Origin: Vannielia litorea
Lineage (GTDB): Bacteria; Pseudomonadota; Alphaproteobacteria; Rhodobacterales; Rhodobacteraceae
Reading direction: 5' to 3'
DNA length: 64,000 bases
Assembly (NCBI RefSeq): GCF_019801175.1
Contig: NZ_JAHVJR010000001.1
Coordinates: 1 to 64,000 of the forward strand
In this document: piece after piece, positions 8,755-17,009 of the stretch
Position numbering within the stretch: the first letter of the stretch is position 1
Layout: each line of letters starts with the position of its first letter
The notes under the pieces: generated by a model
The model's database searches: none
The model's input: the letters and a program-made list of their open reading frames with translations, nothing else
Told to the model about the DNA's origin: nothing
Made by a program: the position numbers and the translations under genes

Positions 8755-9765
8755 TCAGCGGATGCGGGCCACCACGTAATCGGCGAGGTCGATCAGCATG
8801 TCGCGCATCTCGCCGCCGGGCATGGGGGCGAGGGCGGCCTTGGCGCGGTCGGCCCAAGCGGTTGCCTCGGCGCGGGTGGCCTCCAGCGTGCCGTGCTTGG
8901 CGAGCAAGCTGAGCGCCGTTTCCAGATCACCCTCTTCCTGACGGCCGCGCTCGATGCAGCGCTTCCAGAAGTCGCGCTCGCCCTCGTCGGCCAGCGCCAC
9001 CGCCTTGATTACCGGCAGGGTCAGCTTGCGCTCGCGGAAATCGTCACCCACGTTCTTGCCGGTCGCACCGGCGTCGCCCGCGTAATCGAGGTAGTCGTCG
9101 ACGATCTGAAAGGCGATGCCGAGCGCGTCGCCATAGTCGAAGAGTGCGCGGGTCACATCATCGGAGGCCCCGGCGATCACCCCGCCAGCCTCGGTGGCCG
9201 CCGAGAAAAGCGCCGCCGTCTTGCCGCGAATGACCTTGAGATAGATGCTCTCGTCGGTGCGCAGATCTTGCGCCGCCGAGAGTTGCAGCACCTCGCCCTC
9301 GGCAATGGTGGCTGCCGCGTTCGACAGGATCGAGAGCACACGCAGGTTGCCCGGCTCGACCATCAGCTGGAAGGCGCGAGCGAAGAGATAGTCGCCCACC
9401 AGCACCGAACTCTTGTTGTCCCAGAGCAGGTTGGCGGTGGGGCGGCCCCGGCGCTGGGCGCTTTCATCGACCACGTCGTCATGCAGCAGCGTGGCGGTGT
9501 GGATGAACTCGACGGTTGCGGCGAGGTGCACGTGATAGGGGCCGGCGTAGTTGCACAGCCGCGCGGCGGCGAGCACCAGCATGGGCCGCAGCCGTTTGCC
9601 GCCTGCATCGATCAGATGGGCCGAAACCTCGGGGATGCGGGGCGCGTGCTCGGAGGCCATGCGCTCGGCGATCAGGGCGTTGACCGCCTCCATCTCGCCC
9701 GAGAGCGCATCGGCCAGCCGCTCGTGTGGTTTGGTCTCTGCCGTCTTCTGAGCTGCGTTCAGCAC
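8755..9765 (-). CDS. Trans-polyprenyl diphosphate synthase (ubiquinone side chain)
   Basis: This is a long-chain prenyltransferase that builds the side chain of ubiquinone, probably deca- or octaprenyl. Both aspartate-rich motifs are present: DDVVDE, followed by RRG, and DDYLDY. The RMASEHAPRIPEV and GGKRLRPML segments mark the IspB/DdsA class. I chose GTG at 9765 because GAGAGG lies six bases upstream and the product is 336 residues. An in-frame ATG at 9825 would overlap the start codon of the divergent DUF2007 gene and seems less likely. The gene is convergent with ispE, which supplies the precursor pathway. Confidence 0.9.
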   Translation of the reverse strand: MLNAAQKTAETKPHERLADALSGEMEAVNALIAERMASEHAPRIPEVSAHLIDAGGKRLRPMLVLAAARLCNYAGPYHVHLAATVEFIHTATLLHDDVVDESAQRRGRPTANLLWDNKSSVLVGDYLFARAFQLMVEPGNLRVLSILSNAAATIAEGEVLQLSAAQDLRTDESIYLKVIRGKTAALFSAATEAGGVIAGASDDVTRALFDYGDALGIAFQIVDDYLDYAGDAGATGKNVGDDFRERKLTLPVIKAVALADEGERDFWKRCIERGRQEEGDLETALSLLAKHGTLEATRAEATAWADRAKAALAPMPGGEMRDMLIDLADYVVARIR

Positions 9766-9823
9766 GTTCACCCTCTCGTCACCCCGCTCGACAGCTCGTG
9801 CCGCTGCGCTTAAGTCTTTGTCC

Positions 9824-10042
9824 ATGAAGGCCGTTCTACGCACCACCGACCCGACACAACTCGCATTCGCCAAGGCGCTCCTGACCGGCGAGGATATAAC
9901 TTGCTTCGAAATGGACGTCCATATGAGCGTGCTGGAAGGCTCCATAGGCGTATTGCCGCGGCGGCTGATGGTGGCGGATGCCGACCACGAGGAGGCAGCC
10001 GAGGTGCTGCGCGACAACGGTGTTGAAGGTGTTGTCGACTGA
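9824..10042 (+). CDS. DUF2007 domain protein
   Basis: This small 72-residue protein belongs to the DUF2007 (putative signal-transducing) family. It opens with MKAVLRTTDPTQLAFAKALL and contains a MSVLEGSIGVLPRRLMV segment, which is how the family looks in other Rhodobacteraceae. No catalytic residues are evident. It is read divergently from the polyprenyl synthase, and its last bases overlap the beginning of the downstream methyltransferase, so the two are probably one operon. The pair is commonly adjacent in this family of bacteria, which hints at a shared role. Biochemical function is not known. Confidence 0.82.
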   Translation: MKAVLRTTDPTQLAFAKALLTGEDITCFEMDVHMSVLEGSIGVLPRRLMVADADHEEAAEVLRDNGVEGVVD

Positions 10043-10793
10043 GCCGCGCTGCGATGGCTTCCTTGGCGGTCGGGTGCAGGCCTGGCAGCCGGCGGGGGGC
10101 TATCGGGCCGGGGTGGACGCGGTGCTGCTGGCCGCATCGGTGCCGGGACTGCCGGGGGAGACGGCGCTGGAGCTGGGCGCGGGCGCCGGGGTGGCGAGCC
10201 TCTGCCTTGCCGCGCGGGTGCCCGGGGTGGCGGTGACGGCGGTGGAGCGCGACCCGGGCTATGCCGGGCTCGCCCGCCGCAACGGCGCGGCTCACGGCGA
10301 CAAGCTGGAAGTTGTGGAGGCCGACCTTGCCGCGCTGCCTGAGGTGGTGAAGGCCCGGCGATTCACCCATGTGCTCTTCAACCCGCCCTATTTTGACCGG
10401 ACCCGCGGCCCCGCCTCGCCCGATGCCGCGCGCGAGATGGCGATGGGCGAAGAGACGCCGATGGAGATTTGGGTCGATGTCGCCGCCCGCAGGCTGGCGC
10501 CGGGAGGCTGGCTCACGGTGATTCACAGCGCCGAGCGGATGCCCGAACTGCTGGCCGCACTGGTGAACCGGGGCGGCTTTGGCGGGGCGGCAGTGCTGCC
10601 GCTCGTGGCGCGAGCAGGCCGGACTGCGAGCCGGGTGATCGTGCAGGCCCGCAAGGGCGGGCGGGCCGAGGCGCGGCTGCTGGCGCCGATGGTGCTGCAC
10701 GAGGGGCCGCTGCACGAGCGCGACGGCGAGGACTACACCGCGGAGGTTCGAGCGATCCTGCGCGAGGGCGCCCCGCTCACCCGGTTTCTGTGA
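10029..10793 (+). CDS. tRNA1(Val) adenine-37-N6 methyltransferase-like protein
   Basis: This is a class I S-adenosylmethionine methyltransferase of the TrmN6/YfiC type, about 254 residues. The nucleotide-binding region includes ALELGAGAGVASLCLAARV, and the catalytic motif for exocyclic-amino methylation is NPPYFD. Family members methylate adenine 37 of tRNA-Val. The start is uncertain: GTG 10029 or TTG 10032 both lie inside the end of DUF2007, behind a GAAGG sequence. The C terminus (VRAILREGAPLTRFL) matches the family ending. Target specificity is inferred from the family only; a related release-factor or RNA methyltransferase is possible. Confidence 0.78.
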   Translation: MLSTEPRCDGFLGGRVQAWQPAGGYRAGVDAVLLAASVPGLPGETALELGAGAGVASLCLAARVPGVAVTAVERDPGYAGLARRNGAAHGDKLEVVEADLAALPEVVKARRFTHVLFNPPYFDRTRGPASPDAAREMAMGEETPMEIWVDVAARRLAPGGWLTVIHSAERMPELLAALVNRGGFGGAAVLPLVARAGRTASRVIVQARKGGRAEARLLAPMVLHEGPLHERDGEDYTAEVRAILREGAPLTRFL

Positions 10794-10931
10794 CAGGACT
10801 GTGAAGTTTTAACCCTTTGGTAAGCTTTGCACTTGACCTTTACCCCCAGCCGATTTGCGCAGCCCACGTGACACGACTCGGATTGTGTGCTGCACTGGCC
10901 CGGCTGAACCATCACAAGAGAGGAGATACTC

Positions 10932-11096
10932 ATGTCCGTGACTGCCCATCTTCAGGAGCTCCGTCGCAAACACCAGGTACTCTCGGCCGAAGTGGAAGAA
11001 GCGCAACGAAGCCCCGGGGTGAGTGACCTAGCCATCGCGGAGATGAAGAAGCAGAAGCTCAAGCTGAAAGAAGAGATCAGCCGACTGGCGACGTAA
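10932..11096 (+). CDS. YdcH/DUF465 family small protein
   Basis: This 54-residue protein starts with ATG 10932 behind an AGGAGATACTC ribosome site. It is almost wholly helical and charged: it begins MSVTAHLQELRRKHQ, contains the DUF465 signature of two lysine- and glutamate-rich heptad stretches (EMKKQKLKLKEEI), and ends at TAA 11096. Such proteins are abundant in alphaproteobacteria and are predicted to form short coiled coils; their function is unknown. An AT-richer leader (about 10800-10930) probably holds its own promoter. Its stop overlaps the 3' end of the convergent EamA gene by 20 bases. Confidence 0.85.
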   Translation: MSVTAHLQELRRKHQVLSAEVEEAQRSPGVSDLAIAEMKKQKLKLKEEISRLAT

Positions 11097-11988
11097 GCTT
11101 CGCGAGTTTTGCGGCGCGGCGGCTGGCCAGAGCGGCCAGCACCGCGCCCAGCGTGATCAGGAGGGCGGAGGCGGCCAGCCACTCGGTCGGCTTCGCCACA
11201 CCGGCAAGCACAAGCGCAAGCGTGGAGAGCAGAGGGGCCGCATAGGAGGCGGTGCCCAGCAGCTGGATGTTGCCGCGCTTCATGCCGATATCCCATGTAT
11301 AAAAGGCCAGCCCCACGGGGCCGAGGCCGAGCGCGAGCAGGCTGACCCAGCCGAGGCCGCCCTCTGGCCATGCGGTTTGCTCCAGCGCGAGGTGGGCCAC
11401 ACCGGAGAGCAGCGCGGAGGCGAGGCAGAAGAGGGTGACGACCTCTGACGGCGCCTCTCCCAGACGGCGCGACAGCACCGAGTAGCCTGACCATGTGAGC
11501 GCGCAGGCGAAGGCCAGCGCGTAGCCCAAGGCCCACTCGCGGGTGAACCCGCCGCCGCCCTTGGAGATAAGCAGCGCCGCCCCGGCAAAGCCGATGAGGG
11601 CACCGAGGATGTGACCGGGCCGCAGCTTCTCGCCCGGCAGGAGGCCGGAGAAGAGCACGATGAACAGAGGCCAGAGGTAGGCGATAAGCCCGGCCTGCGC
11701 GGGCGGGGCGACGCGGAGGGCGGAGAAGTAGAGCAGGTGGTAGCCGAAGAGCCCGAGGGTGCCGAAGGTGATGACCTTCCAGCCGGGCTGCACCATGCGG
11801 GCAAAGCCGCCGGGCCGCGCTGCGCACCAGCCAAGGCCGATCAGCCCGCCGATGGTGAAGCAGATTGCATTCAGCTGAAGCGGCGGCACCGGCTCGGAGC
11901 CCACGGTGAAGAGCGCCAGAAGCGCCCAGAGCAGGATGGCGACGAAGCCGATGGCGGTGGCGGTTGTGCGGCTTGGGGCGATGCTCAC
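11077..11988 (-). CDS. EamA/DMT-family transporter
   Basis: This is a 303-residue inner-membrane protein with about ten hydrophobic segments arranged as two five-helix EamA repeats. Segments such as FVAILLWALLALFTVGSEP and LIAYLWPLFIVLFSGLL are typical of the drug/metabolite transporter superfamily, and the layout resembles the YddG amino-acid exporter group. The GTG start at 11988 overlaps the TGA stop of the upstream LysR gene (GTGA), so the two are translated from one message. The LysR protein may control it. The 3' end overlaps the DUF465 gene by 20 bases on the opposite strand. Substrate cannot be assigned. Confidence 0.86.
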   Translation of the reverse strand: MSIAPSRTTATAIGFVAILLWALLALFTVGSEPVPPLQLNAICFTIGGLIGLGWCAARPGGFARMVQPGWKVITFGTLGLFGYHLLYFSALRVAPPAQAGLIAYLWPLFIVLFSGLLPGEKLRPGHILGALIGFAGAALLISKGGGGFTREWALGYALAFACALTWSGYSVLSRRLGEAPSEVVTLFCLASALLSGVAHLALEQTAWPEGGLGWVSLLALGLGPVGLAFYTWDIGMKRGNIQLLGTASYAAPLLSTLALVLAGVAKPTEWLAASALLITLGAVLAALASRRAAKLAKLTSPVG

Positions 11989-12926
11989 GGCAGGTCTTTC
12001 AGCTCCACGATCTCGAACGCCGGCCCGGGCCGGGGCATCTCGGTGATGCGGGCCTCCATCCATGCGAGGAAGGCCGCGACTTGGGGGCGGGTCTCGTCTC
12101 CCTCCCGGCAGAGGAGCCGATACTGATGCGGCAGCCGGACCGCAAGCGGGTAGGGGGCCACCAGCGCGCCCGAGGTGAGCTCACCATGAGACAGCGACCA
12201 CCGCCCGAGGATGACGCCGGTGCCGGAGGCGGCGGCATCGGCGGCGTGGTCGGCATGGGAGAAGCGGGGGCCGCCCTTGGCGGGCGCGGCGAGGCCGAAG
12301 GCGGCAAAGATGCGCGGCCAGTCCAGCGTATCGGGGCCGAACGGGTAGCTCTCGGTATGGACCAGCGGGGCGGCGGCGAGCGCGTCGGGCGTGGGGTGCG
12401 CGCGGGCCAGCGCGGGGCTCATCATCGGCATGACCCATTCTTCGATGAGGGCGCCGTTGTAGAGGCCCGGCTCGTCATGATCCGAGAAGCGCACGGCCAC
12501 GTCGACACCGTCGGTGGCCATATCCATACGGCGGAGCGAGGCGGAAAAGCTCAGCTCGATCTCGGGGTGGGCGCGGGCGAAGTCGGGCAGGCGCGGGGCG
12601 AGCCATTTTGCGGTGAAGGCAGGGCCGGCGGTGACGGTGAGGCGGGCCGGGTCGGTGGCGCGGCGGGCGGCGGCCCAGCCTCGGGTGAGGGCGGTGAACC
12701 CGTCGCGCGCGCCCGGCACAAGTGCGCGGCCCGCCTCGGTCAGCTCGACGGCGCGGTTGAGCCGGTGAAAGAGCGGCGCGCCAAGATGCTCCTCGAGCGA
12801 TTTGATCTGGAGCGAGAGCGCCTGCGGCGTGACGTTCAGCTCCTCCGCCGCCCGGGCAAAGGACATGTGCCGCGCGGCGGCGTCGAAGGCGCGGAGGGCG
12901 GTGAGCGGGGGGAGCGTGGCAGGCAT
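11985..12926 (-). CDS. LysR-family transcriptional regulator
   Basis: This is a 313-residue regulator with an N-terminal winged helix-turn-helix (LTALRAFDAAARHMSFARAA followed by ELNVTPQALSLQIKSLEEH) and a C-terminal type 2 periplasmic-binding-protein fold for effector sensing. The sequence is of the GcvA-like subgroup. The start at 12926 gives the usual spacing to the HTH; upstream in-frame codons are rejected because they lack a ribosome site. It is the first gene of a two-gene unit with the EamA transporter, which it may regulate in response to the exported compound. The next gene upstream is a small divergent reading frame. Confidence 0.88.
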   Translation of the reverse strand: MPATLPPLTALRAFDAAARHMSFARAAEELNVTPQALSLQIKSLEEHLGAPLFHRLNRAVELTEAGRALVPGARDGFTALTRGWAAARRATDPARLTVTAGPAFTAKWLAPRLPDFARAHPEIELSFSASLRRMDMATDGVDVAVRFSDHDEPGLYNGALIEEWVMPMMSPALARAHPTPDALAAAPLVHTESYPFGPDTLDWPRIFAAFGLAAPAKGGPRFSHADHAADAAASGTGVILGRWSLSHGELTSGALVAPYPLAVRLPHQYRLLCREGDETRPQVAAFLAWMEARITEMPRPGPAFEIVELKDLP

Positions 12927-13037
12927 GAGGTAAGGAATACTTGTCTGATGGGCGAAGGGTTCTGGTTTGTCGGCTTTGATATCGAGGATCATAGTGATGA
13001 CAGTTCAGAATGTCTTGATCAAATGGAGTGCCCAGCC

Positions 13038-13199
13038 ATGCTTCCCTACTACGCCACATCCGCCCATGAAGCCGCCGTGAGCCATGCCCGTCAGTTGCGG
13101 GCCGAAGCGTTCAGCAACGCGTTGCGCTGGCTGTTCGGCAAAGGAAAAGGGGCCGCGGATCGCTCCACGGCCCCCGAAAGCTGCGGCTGCGCGGCTTAA
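13038..13199 (+). CDS. Small basic protein, conserved-type, unknown function
   Basis: A 53-residue reading frame with a good ribosome site (GGAG nine bases before ATG 13038). It is alanine-rich and basic, with an amphipathic centre (HARQLRAEAFSNALRWLFGK) recalling DUF1127 and RSP_7527-type small proteins of Rhodobacteraceae, and a short cysteine-bearing tail (ESCGCAA). It is divergent from the LysR gene, and its TAA shares four bases with the stop of phbB on the other strand. Nothing enzymatic is visible. I am fairly sure it is a gene because of the start signal and biased codon use, but the family assignment is tentative. Confidence 0.62.
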   Translation: MLPYYATSAHEAAVSHARQLRAEAFSNALRWLFGKGKGAADRSTAPESCGCAA

Positions 13200-13918
13200 A
13201 CGAAGAACTGCGCGCCGTTGGCCGAGATGGTCGAGCCGTTGATGAAGCCCGAGTCCTCGGAGGCGAGGAAGCTCACGCAGCGGGCGATTTCCTCGGGCGT
13301 GCCGAGGCGGCCCGCGGGGATGCCGGCGATGATCTTCTCGCGCACCGACTCGTCGATCGCCATGACCATCTCGGTGCCGATGTAGCCCGGGCAGATCGCG
13401 TTGGCGGTAATCCCGGCGCGGGCGCCTTCCTGCGCGAGGCTTTTCACGATGCCGAGGTCGCCGGCCTTGGTGGCGGCGTAGTTGACCTGACCGGCCTGGC
13501 CCTTCTGGCCGTTGATCGAGGAAATCACGATCACCCGGCCGAACTTGCGCTCGCGCATGCCGGGCCAGCAGGGGTGGACGGTGTTGAACACGCCGGTGAG
13601 GTTGGTGCCGATGACCTCGTTCCACTGCTCCGGGGTCATCCGGTGGAACATGGCGTCACGGGTGATCCCGGCGTTGGCGACCACGGTGTCGATCGGGCCG
13701 ATCTCTTCGGTGATCTTGTCGATCCCGGCCTTGGAGGCGGCGTAATCGGCCACGTTCCACTTGTAGGTCTTGATGCCGGTCTCGGCGGTGAAGGCGGCGG
13801 CCTTCTCGTCATTGCCAGCATAGGTGGCGGCCACTTCGTAGCCCTCGGATTTGAGCTGCTTGGAAATGGCTTCCCCGATCCCTCGGGAGCCGCCGGTGAC
13901 GAGTGCAACGCGGGTCAT
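13196..13918 (-). CDS. phbB: Acetoacetyl-CoA reductase (NADPH)
   Basis: This 240-residue short-chain dehydrogenase reduces acetoacetyl-CoA to (R)-3-hydroxybutyryl-CoA for polyhydroxybutyrate synthesis. It has the cofactor loop GGSRGIGE (residues 9-16), NAG at 82-84, and the catalytic set Ser134, Tyr147 and Lys151 (the SSINGQKGQAGQVNYAATKAG region). The specific motif VNYAATKAGDLG and the C-terminal GAQFFV end suit PhbB rather than FabG. The start at 13918 follows GGAGGAGGAG. It lies 92 bases downstream of the thiolase phbA on the same strand, so the two act in sequence, probably in one transcript. Confidence 0.92.
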   Translation of the reverse strand: MTRVALVTGGSRGIGEAISKQLKSEGYEVAATYAGNDEKAAAFTAETGIKTYKWNVADYAASKAGIDKITEEIGPIDTVVANAGITRDAMFHRMTPEQWNEVIGTNLTGVFNTVHPCWPGMRERKFGRVIVISSINGQKGQAGQVNYAATKAGDLGIVKSLAQEGARAGITANAICPGYIGTEMVMAIDESVREKIIAGIPAGRLGTPEEIARCVSFLASEDSGFINGSTISANGAQFFV

Positions 13919-14010
13919 ATGATTCTCCTCCTCCGTATTGGTAATCTTGTTACGCAGTTGAAATCGGTCGCGCAACTATATTGCGCGACCGTTCTGCGAT
14001 GCTGTCAGGC

Positions 14011-15186
14011 TCAGGGGCGCTCGAGGCACATGGCCACGCCCATGCCGCCACCGATGCAGAGCGTGGCGAGGCCCTTCTTGGCGTCGCGGCGCTTCATCTC
14101 GAAGAGCAGGGTGTTGAGCACCCGGCAGCCCGAGGCGCCGATGGGGTGGCCGATGGCGATGGCGCCGCCGTTCACGTTGACGATGGAGGGATCCCAGCCC
14201 ATGTCCTTGTTCACGGCGCAGGCCTGCGCGGCGAAGGCCTCGTTGGCCTCCACGAGATCCAGATCGGAGACCGACCAGCCGGCCTTGTCGAGCGCCTTGC
14301 GGGAGGCGTAGATCGGGCCGACGCCCATCACCTTGGGGTCGAGACCGGCGGTGGCGTAGGAGGCGATACGGGCCAGCGGCTCGATGCCACGCTTCTCGGC
14401 CTCATCGGCACTCATAAGCAGCACGGCGGCGGCGCCGTCATTGAGGCCGGAGGCGTTGGCGGCGGTTACGGAGCCGTCCTTGGCGAAGGCGGGGCGCAGC
14501 TTTTGCATCGCTTCGATGGTCGCGCCGTGGCGGATGTATTCGTCCTTGTCGACCACGATGTCGCCCTTGCGGGTGCTGATCGTGTAGGCGGCGATCTCGT
14601 CGTCGAACTTGCCGGCCTTCTGCGCGGCTTCGGCCTTGTTCTGCGAGGCGACGGCGAACTCGTCCTGCTGGTCGCGGGAGATCTGCCACTTCTCGGCGAC
14701 GTTTTCGGCGGTCTGGCCCATGTGGTAGCCGTTGAAGGCATCCCAGAGGCCATCGCGGATCATCGTGTCGATATAGGACATGTCGCCCATCTTCTGGCCT
14801 TGGCGCAGCGTGGCGCAATGGGGCGACATCGACATGTTCTCCTGCCCACCGGCGGCGACGATGGAAGCATCGCCAAGCTGGATGTGCTGGGCGCCGAGCG
14901 CCACGGCACGCAGGCCGGAACCGCAGACCTGGTTGATGCCCCAGGCGGCGGATTCCATCGGCAGGCCGGCGTTGATGTGCGCCTGGCGGGCCGGGTTTTG
15001 GCCCTGACCGGCGGTGAGCACCTGACCGAGGATGGTTTCGGACACGTCGGCCTTGTCGACGCCAGCGCGCTCGACGATCGCCTCCAGAACGGCCTTGCCC
15101 AGATCATGGGCGGGGGTGTTGGCGAAAGAGCCGAGGAAGGAGCCCACTGGGGTCCGCGCGGCTGAGGCGATAACGACGTTGGTCAT
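14011..15186 (-). CDS. phbA: Acetyl-CoA C-acetyltransferase (beta-ketothiolase)
   Basis: This 391-residue thiolase condenses two acetyl-CoA to acetoacetyl-CoA, the first step of polyhydroxybutyrate synthesis and also part of ethylmalonyl-CoA metabolism. The nucleophile is Cys88 in the NQVCGSGLRAV motif. The second catalytic region GGAIAIGHPIGASG and the C-terminal CIGGGMG carrying the acid/base cysteine are intact. The start ATG 15186 follows AAAGGA. It is upstream of phbB on the same strand. A TGC-rich direct repeat about 125-157 bases upstream of the start may be a PhaR-type control site. Confidence 0.94.
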   Translation of the reverse strand: MTNVVIASAARTPVGSFLGSFANTPAHDLGKAVLEAIVERAGVDKADVSETILGQVLTAGQGQNPARQAHINAGLPMESAAWGINQVCGSGLRAVALGAQHIQLGDASIVAAGGQENMSMSPHCATLRQGQKMGDMSYIDTMIRDGLWDAFNGYHMGQTAENVAEKWQISRDQQDEFAVASQNKAEAAQKAGKFDDEIAAYTISTRKGDIVVDKDEYIRHGATIEAMQKLRPAFAKDGSVTAANASGLNDGAAAVLLMSADEAEKRGIEPLARIASYATAGLDPKVMGVGPIYASRKALDKAGWSVSDLDLVEANEAFAAQACAVNKDMGWDPSIVNVNGGAIAIGHPIGASGCRVLNTLLFEMKRRDAKKGLATLCIGGGMGVAMCLERP

Positions 15187-15310
15187 GAGACATCCTTTCC
15201 CGATGGCTTGGGCGAGGTGTCTGATGTTGCGTGCCTTTGCGACCCGACTCCACCCCGCCCGGATCACAGCCATGGGTAGAGTTTTGCGCGGGGTGACGCA
15301 AGGGCGCGGT

Positions 15311-15343
15311 TGCTGCGCTGCGGCGAAATGCTGCGGTGCGGCG
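15311..15343. promoter_or_regulatory. TGC-rich direct repeat upstream of phbA (possible PhaR operator)
   Basis: TGCTGCGCTGCGGCG (15311-15325) is repeated at 15329-15343 with a single mismatch, an 18-base period. PhaR, the polyhydroxybutyrate regulator of related alphaproteobacteria, is known to bind TGC-rich and CTGC-spacer-GCAG sequences. The assignment rests on this similarity and on the location in front of phbA. Confidence 0.4.
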
Positions 15344-15462
15344 TAGCGGGTTGGGCGAGTTGATAGGGTGCGCTCGCGCTATAGGGCAGTGGAGGCGCTG
15401 GGGCATCGGCGATGATGGCGCGGTGTTGGTGCAGCCAACGCGGGCCGCCGAATGCGCGAACG

Positions 15463-16305
15463 TCACCCGGCGCGGCGCATTCCGTGCGAAAACTCCTTCC
15501 ACCCCGGGGCGGTGGTTGGCGCGCCGTAGAGATAGCCCTGAAGGCAATCGACTCCGAGCTCTGTCAGAACCTCGGCGTCCTCCTCATTTTCGACGAACTC
15601 GGCCACGGTGAACATGTCGAAATGCCGCGCGATGGCGACCATGGCGGCGATGAGCACGCGGTTGTCAGGGTCGGTTGCGACGCCTCTCACGAATTGCCCG
15701 TCGATCTTGAGGATGTCGAAGAAGAAATCCTTGAAGTAGCGGAAGGCGGTATAGCCCGCGCCGAAATCATCGAGAGCGAAGGCAACGCCCCGGGTTTGCA
15801 GATCCAGCATGAAGACCGAGGTGATATCGGGCATGATCATCGCCGAGGCTTCGGTGATCTCGATGATGAGACGCTCGGCCAGCGTGTCATCCATGGCGAG
15901 GCCGCGCTCCAGCGTTTGCATCCAGCGGGGATAGCCGATGGAGCGGGCCGACATGTTGATGGCGAGCCGCAGGGCGGGGGCCTTGTGCAAGGCGGTCAGC
16001 CCCATCTCGAGCGCGAGACAGTCGATGATGCGGCCGATCTCGTTGGTCTCGCAGGCGCCGATGAACTCGCGGGCGGGAATCACCCGGCCGGTATCATCGA
16101 GCACGCGGATCAGCCCCTCGTAGAAGGCGGTTTTGCCGGTGTCGCTGGCGCGGACGATGGGCTGGAAGGCGAGCATGACATCGCGCCGGTCGAGCGCGGC
16201 GCGGACCATCTTGAGAATGTCAGCATCCCTCTGCCGGACCGCCGCGCCGAGGGGAGAGGAATCATTGGCCTCGAAGGTGTGCCGCCGTGGTTCTGCACCG
16301 GCCAT
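15463..16305 (-). CDS. EAL-domain protein, probable cyclic-di-GMP phosphodiesterase
   Basis: This 280-residue protein is a stand-alone EAL domain without GGDEF, PAS or receiver modules. The signature motif reads EGL (residues 63-65) instead of EAL. Other active-site elements are visible: INMSARS, IIEITE, the DDFGAGYT loop, LKIDGQFV, VAEFVE and QGYLYG. That set suggests it can still bind metal and hydrolyse cyclic-di-GMP. It has no membrane segment or signal peptide, so it acts in the cytoplasm. It is divergent from tag across a 98-base gap. Catalytic activity is inferred; a purely c-di-GMP-binding role is possible. Confidence 0.85.
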   Translation of the reverse strand: MAGAEPRRHTFEANDSSPLGAAVRQRDADILKMVRAALDRRDVMLAFQPIVRASDTGKTAFYEGLIRVLDDTGRVIPAREFIGACETNEIGRIIDCLALEMGLTALHKAPALRLAINMSARSIGYPRWMQTLERGLAMDDTLAERLIIEITEASAMIMPDITSVFMLDLQTRGVAFALDDFGAGYTAFRYFKDFFFDILKIDGQFVRGVATDPDNRVLIAAMVAIARHFDMFTVAEFVENEEDAEVLTELGVDCLQGYLYGAPTTAPGWKEFSHGMRRAG

Positions 16306-16403
16306 CGCTTGCTCCGTTTGTCAGGTGGGCGCAGAATGTGGGTTGTTTCCTTAAGAAATGCTGAATATTCGGGTTTTGTTCTAAATTTAGAGGAACTGGC
16401 GCG

Positions 16404-16985
16404 ATGGGTGAACGCTGCGGCTGGGTCGGGCAGGACCAGATCTATATCGACTACCACGACGAGGAGTGGGGCGTGCCCGAGTGGGACGGTCGGGCGCTTT
16501 ATGAAAAGCTCATGCTCGACGGGTTTCAGGCCGGGTTGAGCTGGATCACCATCTTGAAAAAGCGAGAGAATTTTCGCGCGGCCTTTGAGGGGTTCGTTCC
16601 GGCGCGGATTGCCGAATGGGGCGAGGCGGAGATCGAGCGGTGCCTTGCCGACCCGGGGATCGTGCGGCACCGGGGCAAGATCGAGGCGGCCATCGGCAAT
16701 GCGCGGGGCTGGCTGGAGATCGAGGCGCGCGAGGGTTTCTCGAATTACCTCTGGGGCTACGTGGGCGGCGAACCGGTGCAGAATCACTGGGCCTCGCTGG
16801 CGGAGGTGCCCGCAAAGACGCCGGTCTCGGAGGCGATCTCGAAAGACCTGAAGAAGCGGGGCTTCCGCTTTGTCGGGCCGACCATCGTTTATGCCTTCAT
16901 GCAGGCGGTGGGGATGGTGAACGACCACGTGGCGGGATGCCCGCGCCATGCCGAATGCGCCGCCCTCGGGCAGAAGCCGGGCTGA
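16404..16985 (+). CDS. tag: DNA-3-methyladenine glycosylase I
   Basis: This base-excision repair enzyme removes 3-methyladenine from DNA. The 193-residue protein begins with the family hallmark CGWVGQDQIYIDYHDEEWG and continues with the FQAGLSWITILKKRE segment. The zinc-snap residues are recognisable: the N-terminal cysteine and histidine, and the C-terminal GCPRHAEC. The length is typical. It is a single gene, read divergently from the EAL gene, and is convergent with tlpA; only 24 bases separate the two stop codons. That gap is filled by a copy of a dispersed GCAAGAAAATG repeat. Confidence 0.93.
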   Translation: MGERCGWVGQDQIYIDYHDEEWGVPEWDGRALYEKLMLDGFQAGLSWITILKKRENFRAAFEGFVPARIAEWGEAEIERCLADPGIVRHRGKIEAAIGNARGWLEIEAREGFSNYLWGYVGGEPVQNHWASLAEVPAKTPVSEAISKDLKKRGFRFVGPTIVYAFMQAVGMVNDHVAGCPRHAECAALGQKPG

Positions 16986-16993
16986 GAGTTTCA

Positions 16994-17004
16994 GCAAGAA
17001 AATG
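16994..17004 (+). repeat. Dispersed intergenic repeat GCAAGAAAATG, copy A
   Basis: GCAAGAAAATG preceded by GAGTTTCA lies between the convergent stops of tag and tlpA. The same core is found at 24458-24469, 39154-39165 and, inverted, 39198-39209, each time between convergent genes. Confidence 0.6.
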
Positions 17005-17009
17005 AGCGG

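Noticed and set aside
9824..9825. ATG codons of the polyprenyl synthase (9825, minus) and DUF2007 (9824, plus) overlapping each other
   Set aside because: The synthase more likely starts at GTG 9765, which has a ribosome site and gives the family length.
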